From assembly GCA_023387715.1 (NCBI GenBank), contig JAEWHQ010000363.1, positions 1-16,966 of the forward strand: a stretch of 16,966 nucleotides of DNA, in the 5' to 3' direction. Positions within the stretch are counted from its first letter, which is position 1; each line of letters opens with the position of its first letter. Shown one piece after another: positions 1-7,117 of the stretch. Origin of the DNA: Pseudomonadota bacterium. Lineage in GTDB: Bacteria; Pseudomonadota; Alphaproteobacteria; Rhizobiales; Rhizobiaceae. The notes below the pieces were generated by a model that saw only the letters and a list, made by a program, of their open reading frames with translations, did no database searches and was not told where the DNA came from. A program made the position numbers and the translations under genes.

Positions 1-803
1 ATGCAGGGCAGATCAGCCTCGGACATGCAGGCTTTGCCGGTATTGGCGGCTATGCCTGCGCGCTTGCACCTGTGCATTTAGGCATTCACCCGGGTGCGGC
101 CGTTTTCTTGGGCGCAGCTATTTCTGCGATTATGGCCTATCTGGTTGGCCGTCCGATTTTGCGCCTCAAAGGCTATTATTTAGGCGTTGCCACCCTTGGT
201 TTCGGCATTTTGATCTCGATGGTTTTAAGCAATGAGCGCGACCTCACCGGCGGCCCTGACGGTATGTCGGTGCCGGAACTGGGCTTGCGCGCAGGCTTGA
301 AAAATATCGGCATCAACCTGTCGAATGGTGAATTCTGGTATTATTTCTGCGGTTTTGTGCTGCTGATCGGCGCATGGATTGTGCTTAATCTTTATAACAG
401 TCCGATGGGTCGCTCATTACGCGCGCTACACGGCTCAGAAATTGCAGCCCGCACTGTCGGTATTGATGTGGCACGCTACAAGTTACTGGCCTTTGTTATT
501 TCAGCCGTATTTGCGTCCGTTGCAGGATCGCTGATTGCTCTGCAAAACAAGTTTATCACGCCTGATATTGCCGGTTTCATGCATTCAATTGAAATGGTGA
601 CCATGGCCGTTCTTGGTGGTGCAGCTTCTGTGCTCGGTGCGATTCTGGGTGCAGCGATTTTAACAATCCTGCCGCAAATCCTCACTGTTTTTGCCGAATA
701 TGAACAGCTGATTTTAGGTCTTGTGATGATGCTGGTAATGATCTTCCTGCGTGAAGGTTTGCTGCCGTCCATCGTCCGTAAATTCAAGGGAACCGGCGAA
801 TGA
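1..803 (+). CDS. livM: Branched-chain amino acid type ABC transporter permease LivM (5' partial)
   Basis: Inner-membrane permease of a HAAT-family (Liv) importer. The frame is open from base 3 to the stop at 801-803, giving 266 visible residues. The first start codon inside the window (GTG at 72) is not the true start, because the in-frame sequence before it, AGQISLGHAGFAGIGGYA, is the conserved family motif near the first helices. The N-terminus therefore lies upstream of the window. The rest is hydrophobic with several membrane segments. It contains the RPILRLKGYYLGVATLGF block, the LTGGPDG loop and the cytoplasmic coupling segment around GRSLRALHGSEIAARTVGID, all typical of LivM. The stop overlaps the livG start as ATGA, so the two are translationally coupled. 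The substrate cannot be read from the permease; relatives carry amino acids, amides, or aromatic and dicarboxylic acids. Confidence 0.93.
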   Translation, partial: AGQISLGHAGFAGIGGYACALAPVHLGIHPGAAVFLGAAISAIMAYLVGRPILRLKGYYLGVATLGFGILISMVLSNERDLTGGPDGMSVPELGLRAGLKNIGINLSNGEFWYYFCGFVLLIGAWIVLNLYNSPMGRSLRALHGSEIAARTVGIDVARYKLLAFVISAVFASVAGSLIALQNKFITPDIAGFMHSIEMVTMAVLGGAASVLGAILGAAILTILPQILTVFAEYEQLILGLVMMLVMIFLREGLLPSIVRKFKGTGE

Positions 804-1588
804 CCCTGCTCTCAGTTGAAAATATCGGCATCAGTTTCGGTGGTCTGAAAGCGGTTGATAATGTCAGCTTTCAGGTTAAACAAGGCGAAATCACTTCCGT
901 TATCGGGCCAAATGGCGCGGGCAAAACCACGCTGTTCAATATGATTTCCGGTGTTTATCAGCCATCGCAAGGCCGTGTAATGCTTAAAGGTGAAGATATT
1001 ACCGGTATGCGTCCAGATTTGCTGGCACGCCGTGGTATGTCACGTACCTTCCAGAACCTGCAAATTTTTCAGAACATGACCGTGATTGAAAACGCCATTG
1101 CAGGCTTTCACTTAAGTGAGCGCGGCTCGGTGCTGGCTGATCTACTCAGCCTTCCAACCTCGCATCGCCGAGCAGCCAAAGCGCGTGAAGGTGCAATGGA
1201 ACTGCTGAAAAAAGTAGGGCTTGAACGCGCAGCAGAACGCGAAGCAGGAAGCCTTTCCTATGGTTCGTTGAAGCGTCTTGAAATTGCCCGCGCATTGGCA
1301 CTCAATCCGGCAGTGCTGCTGCTTGATGAGCCAGCAGCTGGTTGTAATGCAGTGGAAACCGATGAAATCGATCAGCTGATCGCAGATGTGGCTGCGTCCG
1401 GTGTCGCGATTTTGCTGGTGGAACATGACATGAAAATGGTCATGCGCATTTCCAATCATATCGTCGTTCTCGATCACGGCCAAAAGCTCACCGAAGGCTT
1501 GCCAGCCGAGGTCAGCCGTAATCCGGCAGTGATTGCCGCTTATCTCGGCGCAGATTTCAACGAGGAGACCGCCCATGCTGACAGTTGA
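800..1588 (+). CDS. livG: Branched-chain amino acid type ABC transporter ATP-binding protein LivG
   Basis: Cytoplasmic ATPase of the Liv-type importer, 262 aa, the usual LivG length. Walker A is GPNGAGKT (residues 36-43), the ABC signature region is LSYGSLKRLEIARAL (about 152-166), Walker B is LLLDEP (173-178) and the H-loop is VEHD with His209. The insertion with TFQNLQIFQNMTVIENAI after the Q-loop is typical of LivG rather than LivF. Two small deviations from the common family sequence are visible: SYGS where SYGQ is usual, and AGCNAVET where AGLNPxET is usual. Neither removes an essential residue. It starts inside the livM stop (ATGA), and its own end overlaps the start of livF by 14 bases, so the three are one transcription and translation unit. 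Confidence 0.95.
   Translation: MTLLSVENIGISFGGLKAVDNVSFQVKQGEITSVIGPNGAGKTTLFNMISGVYQPSQGRVMLKGEDITGMRPDLLARRGMSRTFQNLQIFQNMTVIENAIAGFHLSERGSVLADLLSLPTSHRRAAKAREGAMELLKKVGLERAAEREAGSLSYGSLKRLEIARALALNPAVLLLDEPAAGCNAVETDEIDQLIADVAASGVAILLVEHDMKMVMRISNHIVVLDHGQKLTEGLPAEVSRNPAVIAAYLGADFNEETAHADS
1562..1568 (+). promoter_or_regulatory. Ribosome binding site that fixes the livF start
   Basis: GAGGAGA lies 6 bases before the ATG at 1575 and inside the end of livG. It decides between that ATG and an upstream in-frame TTG at 1533, which would add 14 residues unlike any LivF N-terminus. Confidence 0.8.
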
Positions 1589-2276
1589 GGGCTTACGCTC
1601 ACGTTACGGGCGCATTGAAGTTTTACACGGCATCAATCTCACCGTCGATTCCGGCGAGATTGTCACGGTCGTGGGTGCCAATGGTGCGGGTAAAACCACA
1701 TTATTGCGCTGCCTTTCCGGTTTACAGCCCGTTTCTGAAGGTTCAATCAACTTTCGCGGCGAGACAATCACCAATCTGGCAGCGTTCCGCCGTCCTTCGC
1801 GCGGGCTGACACAATCCCCTGAAGGCCGTCAGATTTTCACCAATCTTTCGGTAGAAGAAAACCTGCGTCTCGGCGCTTTTCTCTTCCGCGATGATCAGGT
1901 GGAAAAAGATATGGCAGATGCTTTTGCCATGTTCCCGATCCTGAAAGAAAAGCGCAATCTGCCAGCCGGTGGTCTTTCCGGCGGTCAGCAGCAAATGCTT
2001 GCCATGGCACGCGCTTTGATGGGGCGTCCAGCTTGTTTGTTGCTGGATGAGCCATCCATGGGGCTTGCACCAATCATTGTTCAGCAGATTTTTGATGTGG
2101 TCAGCAATCTGAAAACTTTAGGCGTCACCATTCTGCTGGTGGAACAAAATGCCTATGGTGCCTTGAAAATTGCTGATCGGGGTTATGTGATGGAAACCGG
2201 TAACATCACAATGCAAGGTTCTGCCGAAGAGCTGATTGCCGACCCTAAAATCCGGGAAGCTTACTTGGGAATTTGA
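1575..2276 (+). CDS. livF: Branched-chain amino acid type ABC transporter ATP-binding protein LivF
   Basis: Second ATPase of the Liv-type importer, expected to pair with LivG under the permease dimer. From the chosen ATG it is 233 aa, the normal LivF size, beginning MLTVEGLRSRYGRIEVLHGI as in the family. Walker A is GANGAGKTT (34-42), with SPEGRQIFTNLSVEENL (81-97) after the Q-loop, the signature LSGGQQQ (134-140), Walker B LLLDEPSMGL (155-164) and the LLVEQN motif (187-192). Gln in place of the H-loop His is normal for LivF. It ends LxxYLGI-like, also typical. It overlaps livG by 14 bases, and the next gene starts 1 base after its stop, so the downstream enzyme belongs to the same operon. 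Confidence 0.95.
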   Translation: MLTVEGLRSRYGRIEVLHGINLTVDSGEIVTVVGANGAGKTTLLRCLSGLQPVSEGSINFRGETITNLAAFRRPSRGLTQSPEGRQIFTNLSVEENLRLGAFLFRDDQVEKDMADAFAMFPILKEKRNLPAGGLSGGQQQMLAMARALMGRPACLLLDEPSMGLAPIIVQQIFDVVSNLKTLGVTILLVEQNAYGALKIADRGYVMETGNITMQGSAEELIADPKIREAYLGI

Positions 2277-2277
2277 T

Positions 2278-4215
2278 ATGTCTGTGACCATTACCCGCGA
2301 CGAAAATATTGCCATTGTGACGGTTGATAATCCGCCGGTGAACGCTCTCGGCCAGGCCTTGCGCCAAGGTCTTTGGGATGCGGTAGAAACGCTGGATCAA
2401 GACCCTCAGGTAGAGGCCGTTGTGCTTATCTGCGCTGGCCGTACTTTTATCGCGGGCGCAGATGTGCGCGAATTTGGTTTGCCTCCGCAGCCGCCGCATT
2501 TGCCTGATGTCGTGGCAAAAATTGAAAATGCACAAAAACCTTGGGTTGCAGCCATTCACGGTTCGGCTTTAGGTGGCGGTCTGGAAGTAGCCCTTGGCTG
2601 CCGTTTCCGCGTCGCGGATGCAAATGCTTCTCTTGGTCTGCCGGAAGTCACCTTGGGTGTAATTCCGGGTGCTTCAGGCACCGTGCGCACGCCGCGCCTC
2701 ATCGGCCTTGAAAAAGCAATCAGCATGGTCACATCCGGCAAGCCGGTGCGTGCAGAACAGGCTCACAAAGATGGCCTGATTGATGCGGTCATTGATGGTG
2801 ACTTGCAAGAAGGTACCGTCAATTTTGCACGCAGCGCTATCAAACAAGAGCTTCCAAAGATTTTATCACAACGTAACACGCCACAAGCTGATGACGCATT
2901 TTGGGAACAGCAAAAAGCTGCTGTCAGCAAAGCAACCAAGGGTGCAAGTGCGCCTTTGCTGGCCTTTGAATCCATTCGTCAAAGCACGCTTTTGCCATTC
3001 GATGAAGCAATGGCTTTTGAGCGCAAAACATTTCTGGAACGTCGCGATTCCAAAGAAGCCGCAGCTTTGCGCCGTATTTTCTTTGCGGAGCGTAATGCGA
3101 CCAAGCCTGACTTTGTCAAAGACATCACGCCGATCGACATTAAAAAGACCGCTGTTATCGGTGGCGGCACCATGGGTGCAGGCATCGTTATGGCACTCAG
3201 CAATGCCGGTTATCCGGTTGTGCTCGTCGAACAGGATGCGGAAGCGGTTGCTCGCGGCCTGACCAATGTGCAAAAAATCATCGGTGCCAGCGTCAAACGC
3301 GGTATTTTGAGTGAGACGCAGGCCGAAGAACGCTTAAACCAGATCAAAGGCACCAGCGATTATGTCAATCTGGCAGATGTCGACCTTGTCATTGAAGCCG
3401 TCTTTGAAGAGATCAATGTCAAGCGCGATGTATTTGCAAAACTCGGCCAAGCATGCCGTGCGGATGCAATTCTTGCCACCAATACATCTTATCTTGATCC
3501 GCGTGATATTGCACAAGGTCTGCCACATCCAGAACGCTTTATCGGCCTGCACTTCTTCAGCCCAGCCCATGTGATGAAGCTGATGGAAATTGTGCCGACA
3601 CCAGAGACATCAGAGCCAGTGCTGGCAACCGCTTTTGCTTTGGCCGCAAAGCTTAAAAAAATGCCGGTACGCGCCGGTATTTGCGAAGGTTTTATCGGCA
3701 ATCGTATTTTGAAACGCTATCGTGCAGCCGCAGAAGATTTGCTGCGTAAAGGCAACCAGATTGCTGATATCGATGCAGCGATGCGTGGCTATGGTCTGGC
3801 GATGGGGCCTTTTGAAGCGCAAGATATGGGCGGTCTCGATATTGCATTTTTGCAGCGTGAAGGTGCCCGTGCAGCAGGCGCAGATGTGCCGGAAACTTTA
3901 GGCGATATTCTGGTACGTGCCGGACGTAAAGGGCAAAAAACCCAAGGCGGATGGTATGATTATGTGGAAGGCGAGCGCAAAGGTCGCCCGTCAGCACAAG
4001 TCGATGCCTTGCTCCAGAATGAAATCAGTGCTGAACAACCATTGTCACTCGAAGCAATTGCCGAAACGCTGGTTGGTGAAATGGCGGCCGAAGGTCAGGC
4101 TATTCTTGATGAAGGCATTTCGCTTAGTGCAGTGGATGTTGATCTGGTCAAAATCCACGGTTACGGTTTCCCGCGTTGGCGCGGTGGCCCGATGTTTGCC
4201 AGCAACAAAGCGTAA
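2278..4215 (+). CDS. Bifunctional enoyl-CoA hydratase / 3-hydroxyacyl-CoA dehydrogenase
   Basis: A 645-aa cytoplasmic beta-oxidation enzyme with two catalytic modules. The N-terminal crotonase domain (about 1-190) has the CoA/oxyanion loop AGADVREF (59-66), HGSALGGGLEVALGCRF (94-110) with Glu103, and LPEVTLGVIPG (121-131) with Glu123. Both hydratase glutamates are retained. The 3-hydroxyacyl-CoA dehydrogenase part has the NAD-binding GGGTMG (295-300), ATNTS (400-404), HFFSPA (425-430) with catalytic His425, the partner Glu437 in MEIVP, and a C-terminal dimerisation domain ending in GYGFPRWRGGPMF. At 645 aa it is shorter than E. coli FadB (729 aa). The ATG at 2278, 1 base after livF, is preferred over an in-frame start at 2236 inside livF. 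Operon context suggests it handles the acyl-CoA made from the Liv-imported solute; the chain specificity is unknown. Confidence 0.93.
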   Translation: MSVTITRDENIAIVTVDNPPVNALGQALRQGLWDAVETLDQDPQVEAVVLICAGRTFIAGADVREFGLPPQPPHLPDVVAKIENAQKPWVAAIHGSALGGGLEVALGCRFRVADANASLGLPEVTLGVIPGASGTVRTPRLIGLEKAISMVTSGKPVRAEQAHKDGLIDAVIDGDLQEGTVNFARSAIKQELPKILSQRNTPQADDAFWEQQKAAVSKATKGASAPLLAFESIRQSTLLPFDEAMAFERKTFLERRDSKEAAALRRIFFAERNATKPDFVKDITPIDIKKTAVIGGGTMGAGIVMALSNAGYPVVLVEQDAEAVARGLTNVQKIIGASVKRGILSETQAEERLNQIKGTSDYVNLADVDLVIEAVFEEINVKRDVFAKLGQACRADAILATNTSYLDPRDIAQGLPHPERFIGLHFFSPAHVMKLMEIVPTPETSEPVLATAFALAAKLKKMPVRAGICEGFIGNRILKRYRAAAEDLLRKGNQIADIDAAMRGYGLAMGPFEAQDMGGLDIAFLQREGARAAGADVPETLGDILVRAGRKGQKTQGGWYDYVEGERKGRPSAQVDALLQNEISAEQPLSLEAIAETLVGEMAAEGQAILDEGISLSAVDVDLVKIHGYGFPRWRGGPMFASNKA

Positions 4216-4222
4216 AAAAATC

Positions 4223-4258
4223 AAAAGGCTCCGATGTTTTCACCGGAGCCTTTTTTAA
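4223..4258. terminator. Bidirectional rho-independent terminator
   Basis: An 11-bp perfect stem, AAAAGGCTCCG (4223-4233) with CGGAGCCTTTT (4244-4254), is followed by more T's on the + strand. A run of A's at 4214-4220 gives a T tract for the - strand. The short interior can pair two further bases (TG/CA) around a TTTT loop. It sits between the stops of the + strand acyl-CoA enzyme and the - strand LysR gene, so it can serve both. Confidence 0.92.
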
Positions 4259-4264
4259 ATTTCG

Positions 4265-5170
4265 CTACCATGAAATGGTTGGCACAACTTCGCGCGCGGT
4301 TTCAACAAATTCCAGCACCATTTTTTGCGACTGATCCGCCCGCCAGGCAATCACTAGATCAACCGCAGAGGCAAGCTCTTTAATTGGCCGGCATGTGACA
4401 TAAGGGCTGACATTATATTGTACCCAAGATGGCGCAATACCAATGCCCTGATGCGCCCCCACCAGCGTGCTAACGGCCAGCGAATGCGACACTTCCTGCT
4501 GCACTGTCGGATAGACTTTTGCCCGCCGAAAAGCAGCCGTAACAACCCTGTTATAAGACGCACCCAAGGTCGGGGCATAAGTGATGAGCGATTCACCGGC
4601 AAAGTCTTTAATCGTCAGCTCATCTTTAATGGTAAGATGATGATTGGCAGGTAAAACAGCCACCAGCCCTTCGGTGGCCAGATGCGCTGTTTTAATCGAT
4701 GTCACCGGATTGATCGGTCGCATGAAAGCGGCATGCACATCACCGCTATGCAGCAAATCCAGCTGATCTCCGGTGCCGTTCGTCACCACATCTACTTTCA
4801 CACGTGGATATTTTTCCTTAAAGGCGGCAATCACCGGCGGCATGGCATGAGAAAGCGCAATATGCACACCGCTGATTACAATCGTGCCAATAGCTTCATC
4901 GCTGAGTGAGCGGGTGGTGGTCACGGCCTTTTCCAAATCACCCAAAAGTTTTTGCGCATGTTCTAAAAAAATCTCACCGGCAGGCGTGAGCTTCACCCGT
5001 CTGGTTGTGCGATGAAAAAGCTTCACCCCAAGGCGATCTTCAAGCTGTTGGATCTGCTGGCTGAGAGGCGCCTGCGCCATGCCCAGCAAGTCGGCGGCAC
5101 GGCTAAAATGCAGTTCCTTGGCAACACATGCAAAATAGGTCAAATGACGAAATTCTATTCCGTATTTCAT
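4265..5170 (-). CDS. LysR-type transcriptional regulator
   Basis: A 301-aa protein of normal LysR length. The N-terminal winged helix-turn-helix (about residues 7-66) contains HFSRAADLLGMAQAPLSQQI and LEDRLGVKLFHRTTRRVKLT, the canonical DNA-binding and wing sequences. A linker helix and a periplasmic-binding-like effector domain (about 90-295) follow. The ATG is preceded on the - strand by GGAGGGG with a short spacer. The gene diverges from the peptide-transporter/hydrolase operon across a 121-base gap, the usual arrangement for a LysR protein that controls its neighbour. I infer it activates that operon in response to the imported compound or a breakdown product. The effector cannot be read from the sequence. 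Confidence 0.93.
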   Translation of the reverse strand: MKYGIEFRHLTYFACVAKELHFSRAADLLGMAQAPLSQQIQQLEDRLGVKLFHRTTRRVKLTPAGEIFLEHAQKLLGDLEKAVTTTRSLSDEAIGTIVISGVHIALSHAMPPVIAAFKEKYPRVKVDVVTNGTGDQLDLLHSGDVHAAFMRPINPVTSIKTAHLATEGLVAVLPANHHLTIKDELTIKDFAGESLITYAPTLGASYNRVVTAAFRRAKVYPTVQQEVSHSLAVSTLVGAHQGIGIAPSWVQYNVSPYVTCRPIKELASAVDLVIAWRADQSQKMVLEFVETAREVVPTISW

Positions 5171-5172
5171 AT

Positions 5173-5180
5173 CCCCTCCA
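5173..5180 (-). promoter_or_regulatory. Ribosome binding site of the lysR gene
   Basis: TGGAGGGG on the - strand. Its GGAGG core ends 4 bases before the ATG at 5170-5168, which supports that start. Confidence 0.7.
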
Positions 5181-5204
5181 TATGAATATACCTTGTATTT
5201 TATA

Positions 5205-5236
5205 TTAGATAATAAATGATCCTCGTGTTTATCTAA
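5205..5236. promoter_or_regulatory. Candidate LysR operator: inverted repeat TTAGATAA-N16-TTATCTAA
   Basis: Two perfectly complementary 8-base arms (5205-5212 and 5229-5236) are separated by 16 bases in the AT-rich gap between the divergent lysR gene and the transporter operon. Arm centres are 24 bases apart, so they lie close to the same face of the helix. LysR-family regulators bind dyads in such divergent promoters. No convincing -35/-10 pair could be assigned for either direction. Confidence 0.4.
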
Positions 5237-5280
5237 AGTCTGAATCGGTGGTAAGCACTAAATGTTCGTTGACTTGGTAC

Positions 5281-5287
5281 GGGGAGG
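5281..5287 (+). promoter_or_regulatory. Ribosome binding site fixing the first permease start
   Basis: GGGGAGG is placed 4 bases before the ATG at 5292. The in-frame ATG at 5262 has no such site and would add ten residues before the expected N-terminal membrane segment. Confidence 0.7.
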
Positions 5288-5291
5288 TTCC

Positions 5292-6212
5292 ATGATACGT
5301 TTTTGGCTGGTTAAGCTTGCACGTACACTGCTGACCATTTGGTTTGTCATAACATTTACATTTGTTGTGCTCAGAACGTCCGGTGATCCGGTGGTCGCAC
5401 TTCTTGGTGCAGATGCCACGCCAGATGAAATTGAGCAGTTCCGCACACTCTGGCGCCTCGATGATCCGCTCTGGATGCAATATCTGCGCTATCTGGCACA
5501 AATGGCGACAGGCCAATTTGGTATTTCCTATCGTGACGGCCGTCAGGTCATGGATATCATCATGGAACGTGTGCCATGGACATTGCTGCTGGGCCTTTTT
5601 GCCTATGTAGGTGCCATGCTGATCGGCATTCCGGCAGGTATTTTTGCCGCCATTAAACGTGGTTCATTTTACGACAATTTCATCATGGCCGGTGCGGTTT
5701 TCGGCTTTGCCATTCCGAATTTCTTCCTCGGCATTCTGCTTATTCTTCTATTCTCACTGACACTGCAATGGCTGCCAAGTTCCGGTACCGGAACCGTGTG
5801 GCACTTCATTATGCCGGCCTTTACGCTTGCAACATTCACCGCCGGAACACTCGCCCGTTTTACCCGCTCTGCCATGCTGGAAGTGCTGGATAAACTTTAT
5901 ATGCGTGCAGCCGCAGCCAAAGGCGTCACCTATTGGAAGCGCATATTCTTCCATGCACTCCCCAATGCGGGCATTCCGATTGTTACGGTTATCGGTCTTA
6001 ATCTCGGCACACTGATCGGCGGTACAATTGTAGTGGAAACCGTATTTGCATGGCCGGGTATCGGACGTTTGCTGGTCACCGCCGTCTCATCACGCGACCT
6101 CGCCGTCGTGCAGGGTCTGGTGCTGATTATGTCAATCACCATGATTACCGCCAATCTGATCGTTGATCTGCTCTACAGTCTTTTAGATCCGCGCATCCGG
6201 CTTTCGAAATAG
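5292..6212 (+). CDS. Dipeptide/oligopeptide-type ABC transporter permease (DppB-like)
   Basis: First permease of a peptide/opine/nickel-type (Dpp/Opp) importer, 306 aa from the chosen start, the family length. The N-terminal helix (about 8-28) leads into VVLRTSGDPV, the conserved cap after helix 1 in DppB proteins. About six membrane segments follow. The cytoplasmic EAA coupling loop is YMRAAAAKGVTYWKRIFFHA (203-222), followed by LPNAGIPIV and VVETVFAWPGIGRLL (247-261), a DppB hallmark. It is the first gene of the eight-gene operon, with lysR divergent upstream. The next gene starts 9 bases after its stop, with AGGAGA between them. The solute is not identifiable from the permease; the downstream enzymes point to a small amide or glutamyl compound. 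Confidence 0.93.
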   Translation: MIRFWLVKLARTLLTIWFVITFTFVVLRTSGDPVVALLGADATPDEIEQFRTLWRLDDPLWMQYLRYLAQMATGQFGISYRDGRQVMDIIMERVPWTLLLGLFAYVGAMLIGIPAGIFAAIKRGSFYDNFIMAGAVFGFAIPNFFLGILLILLFSLTLQWLPSSGTGTVWHFIMPAFTLATFTAGTLARFTRSAMLEVLDKLYMRAAAAKGVTYWKRIFFHALPNAGIPIVTVIGLNLGTLIGGTIVVETVFAWPGIGRLLVTAVSSRDLAVVQGLVLIMSITMITANLIVDLLYSLLDPRIRLSK

Positions 6213-6221
6213 GAGACACCC

Positions 6222-7058
6222 ATGAAATATCGTTCTCCTGTTTTGTATTTTGCGTTTCTGGTGCTTTTTCTGGTGCTCGTTGTCGCCATCATCGGCAATG
6301 TGTTTACGCCCCACGGCGTGACGCAACAAAATCTGCTTGCCCGCCTCAAGCCACCGGCATTTTTAGGCGGCAATCCTGATTACCCATTGGGCACCGACCG
6401 TATCGGTCGTGACATGGTCGCGCGTCTTATTGCTGGTTTGCGCATGTCGCTGTCGGTCGCGGTGGCAGGCACATTAATCGGCGCGCTAGTCGGCTCACTT
6501 GTGGGCTTTCTGGCCGCCCATTTCCGCGGCTGGGTTGAAGAAGTCCTGATGATGCTTGTCGACTTCCAAGCCTCGCTGCCTTTCATTCTGATCACCCTTA
6601 CTTTGCTGGCCTTCTTCGGCAACAGTCTGGTACTCTTCATCATTTTGATGGGGCTGTTTGGCTGGGAAAACTATGCGCGTTTGGCGCGTGGCGTGGTGCT
6701 TTCTGCCACCAACCAACCCTATGCCAAAGCAATTGTAGCAATGGGCGCAGGCAATGGAAGATTATATGTGCGCCATGTGCTGCCCAATATTGCCAGTGCT
6801 TTGATCGTACAAATCACGCTGACATTCCCGCAGATCATTCTGCTGGAAACCTCCCTCAGTTTCTTGGGGTTGGGTATCCAGCCACCAATGACCAGTCTGG
6901 GGCAGATCTTAGGTGACGGCCGTGATTATCTTTCAACCGCATGGTGGATATCCGTCTGGCCTGGTGCGCTGATCTTTTTAGTAACCTTATCCATGAGCAT
7001 CATCGGTGACTGGCTGCGAGACAGGCTTGATCCGATGCTGCAAGGCCGATCGTCGTAA
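6222..7058 (+). CDS. Dipeptide/oligopeptide-type ABC transporter permease (DppC-like)
   Basis: Second permease, 278 aa, expected to form the heterodimeric channel with the preceding protein. An N-terminal membrane helix (about 8-28) is followed by PLGTDRIGRDM (55-65), the signature of DppC-type proteins. The EAA loop is around YAKAIVAMGAGNGRLYVRHV (167-186) and is followed by LPN. SLSFLGLGIQPP (211-222) and the C-terminal WWISVWPGALIF are also characteristic. The start is backed by AGGAGA six bases upstream (6211-6216). About 60 bases separate it from the solute-binding protein gene, including a small hairpin. Unlike the usual Dpp order, the permeases come before the binding protein. Confidence 0.93.
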   Translation: MKYRSPVLYFAFLVLFLVLVVAIIGNVFTPHGVTQQNLLARLKPPAFLGGNPDYPLGTDRIGRDMVARLIAGLRMSLSVAVAGTLIGALVGSLVGFLAAHFRGWVEEVLMMLVDFQASLPFILITLTLLAFFGNSLVLFIILMGLFGWENYARLARGVVLSATNQPYAKAIVAMGAGNGRLYVRHVLPNIASALIVQITLTFPQIILLETSLSFLGLGIQPPMTSLGQILGDGRDYLSTAWWISVWPGALIFLVTLSMSIIGDWLRDRLDPMLQGRSS

Positions 7059-7073
7059 CAAACACATATCCAA

Positions 7074-7093
7074 GGCCAATGAGATTCATGGCC
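7074..7093 (+). other. Small hairpin between the permease and binding-protein genes
   Basis: GGCCA(A)TGA-GAT-TCATGGCC can fold into an 8-bp stem with one bulged A and a 3-base loop. It ends 24 bases before the binding-protein ATG. It has no T tract, so it is not a terminator. Intercistronic hairpins before binding-protein genes often stabilise or process the mRNA to raise their yield; that role here is inference only. Confidence 0.35.
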
Positions 7094-7104
7094 AGATATA
7101 TTCT

Positions 7105-7112
7105 AAGGGGAG
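7105..7112 (+). promoter_or_regulatory. Ribosome binding site fixing the solute-binding protein start
   Basis: AAGGGGAG lies 5 bases before the ATG at 7118. It selects this start over the in-frame ATGs at 7079 and 7088, which fall in the intergenic hairpin and would place 10-13 residues ahead of the signal peptide. Confidence 0.8.
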
Positions 7113-7117
7113 TGAAA

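Noticed and set aside
5262..5291. Upstream ATG for the first permease
   Set aside because: It lacks a ribosome binding site, whereas GGGGAGG stands just before the ATG at 5292, which gives a normal DppB N-terminus.
5269..5297. TTGACT as a -35 box with ATGATA as a -10 box 17 bases downstream
   Set aside because: The -10 match is poor and would fall on the start codon of the permease. The ribosome binding site between them argues that transcription begins further upstream.
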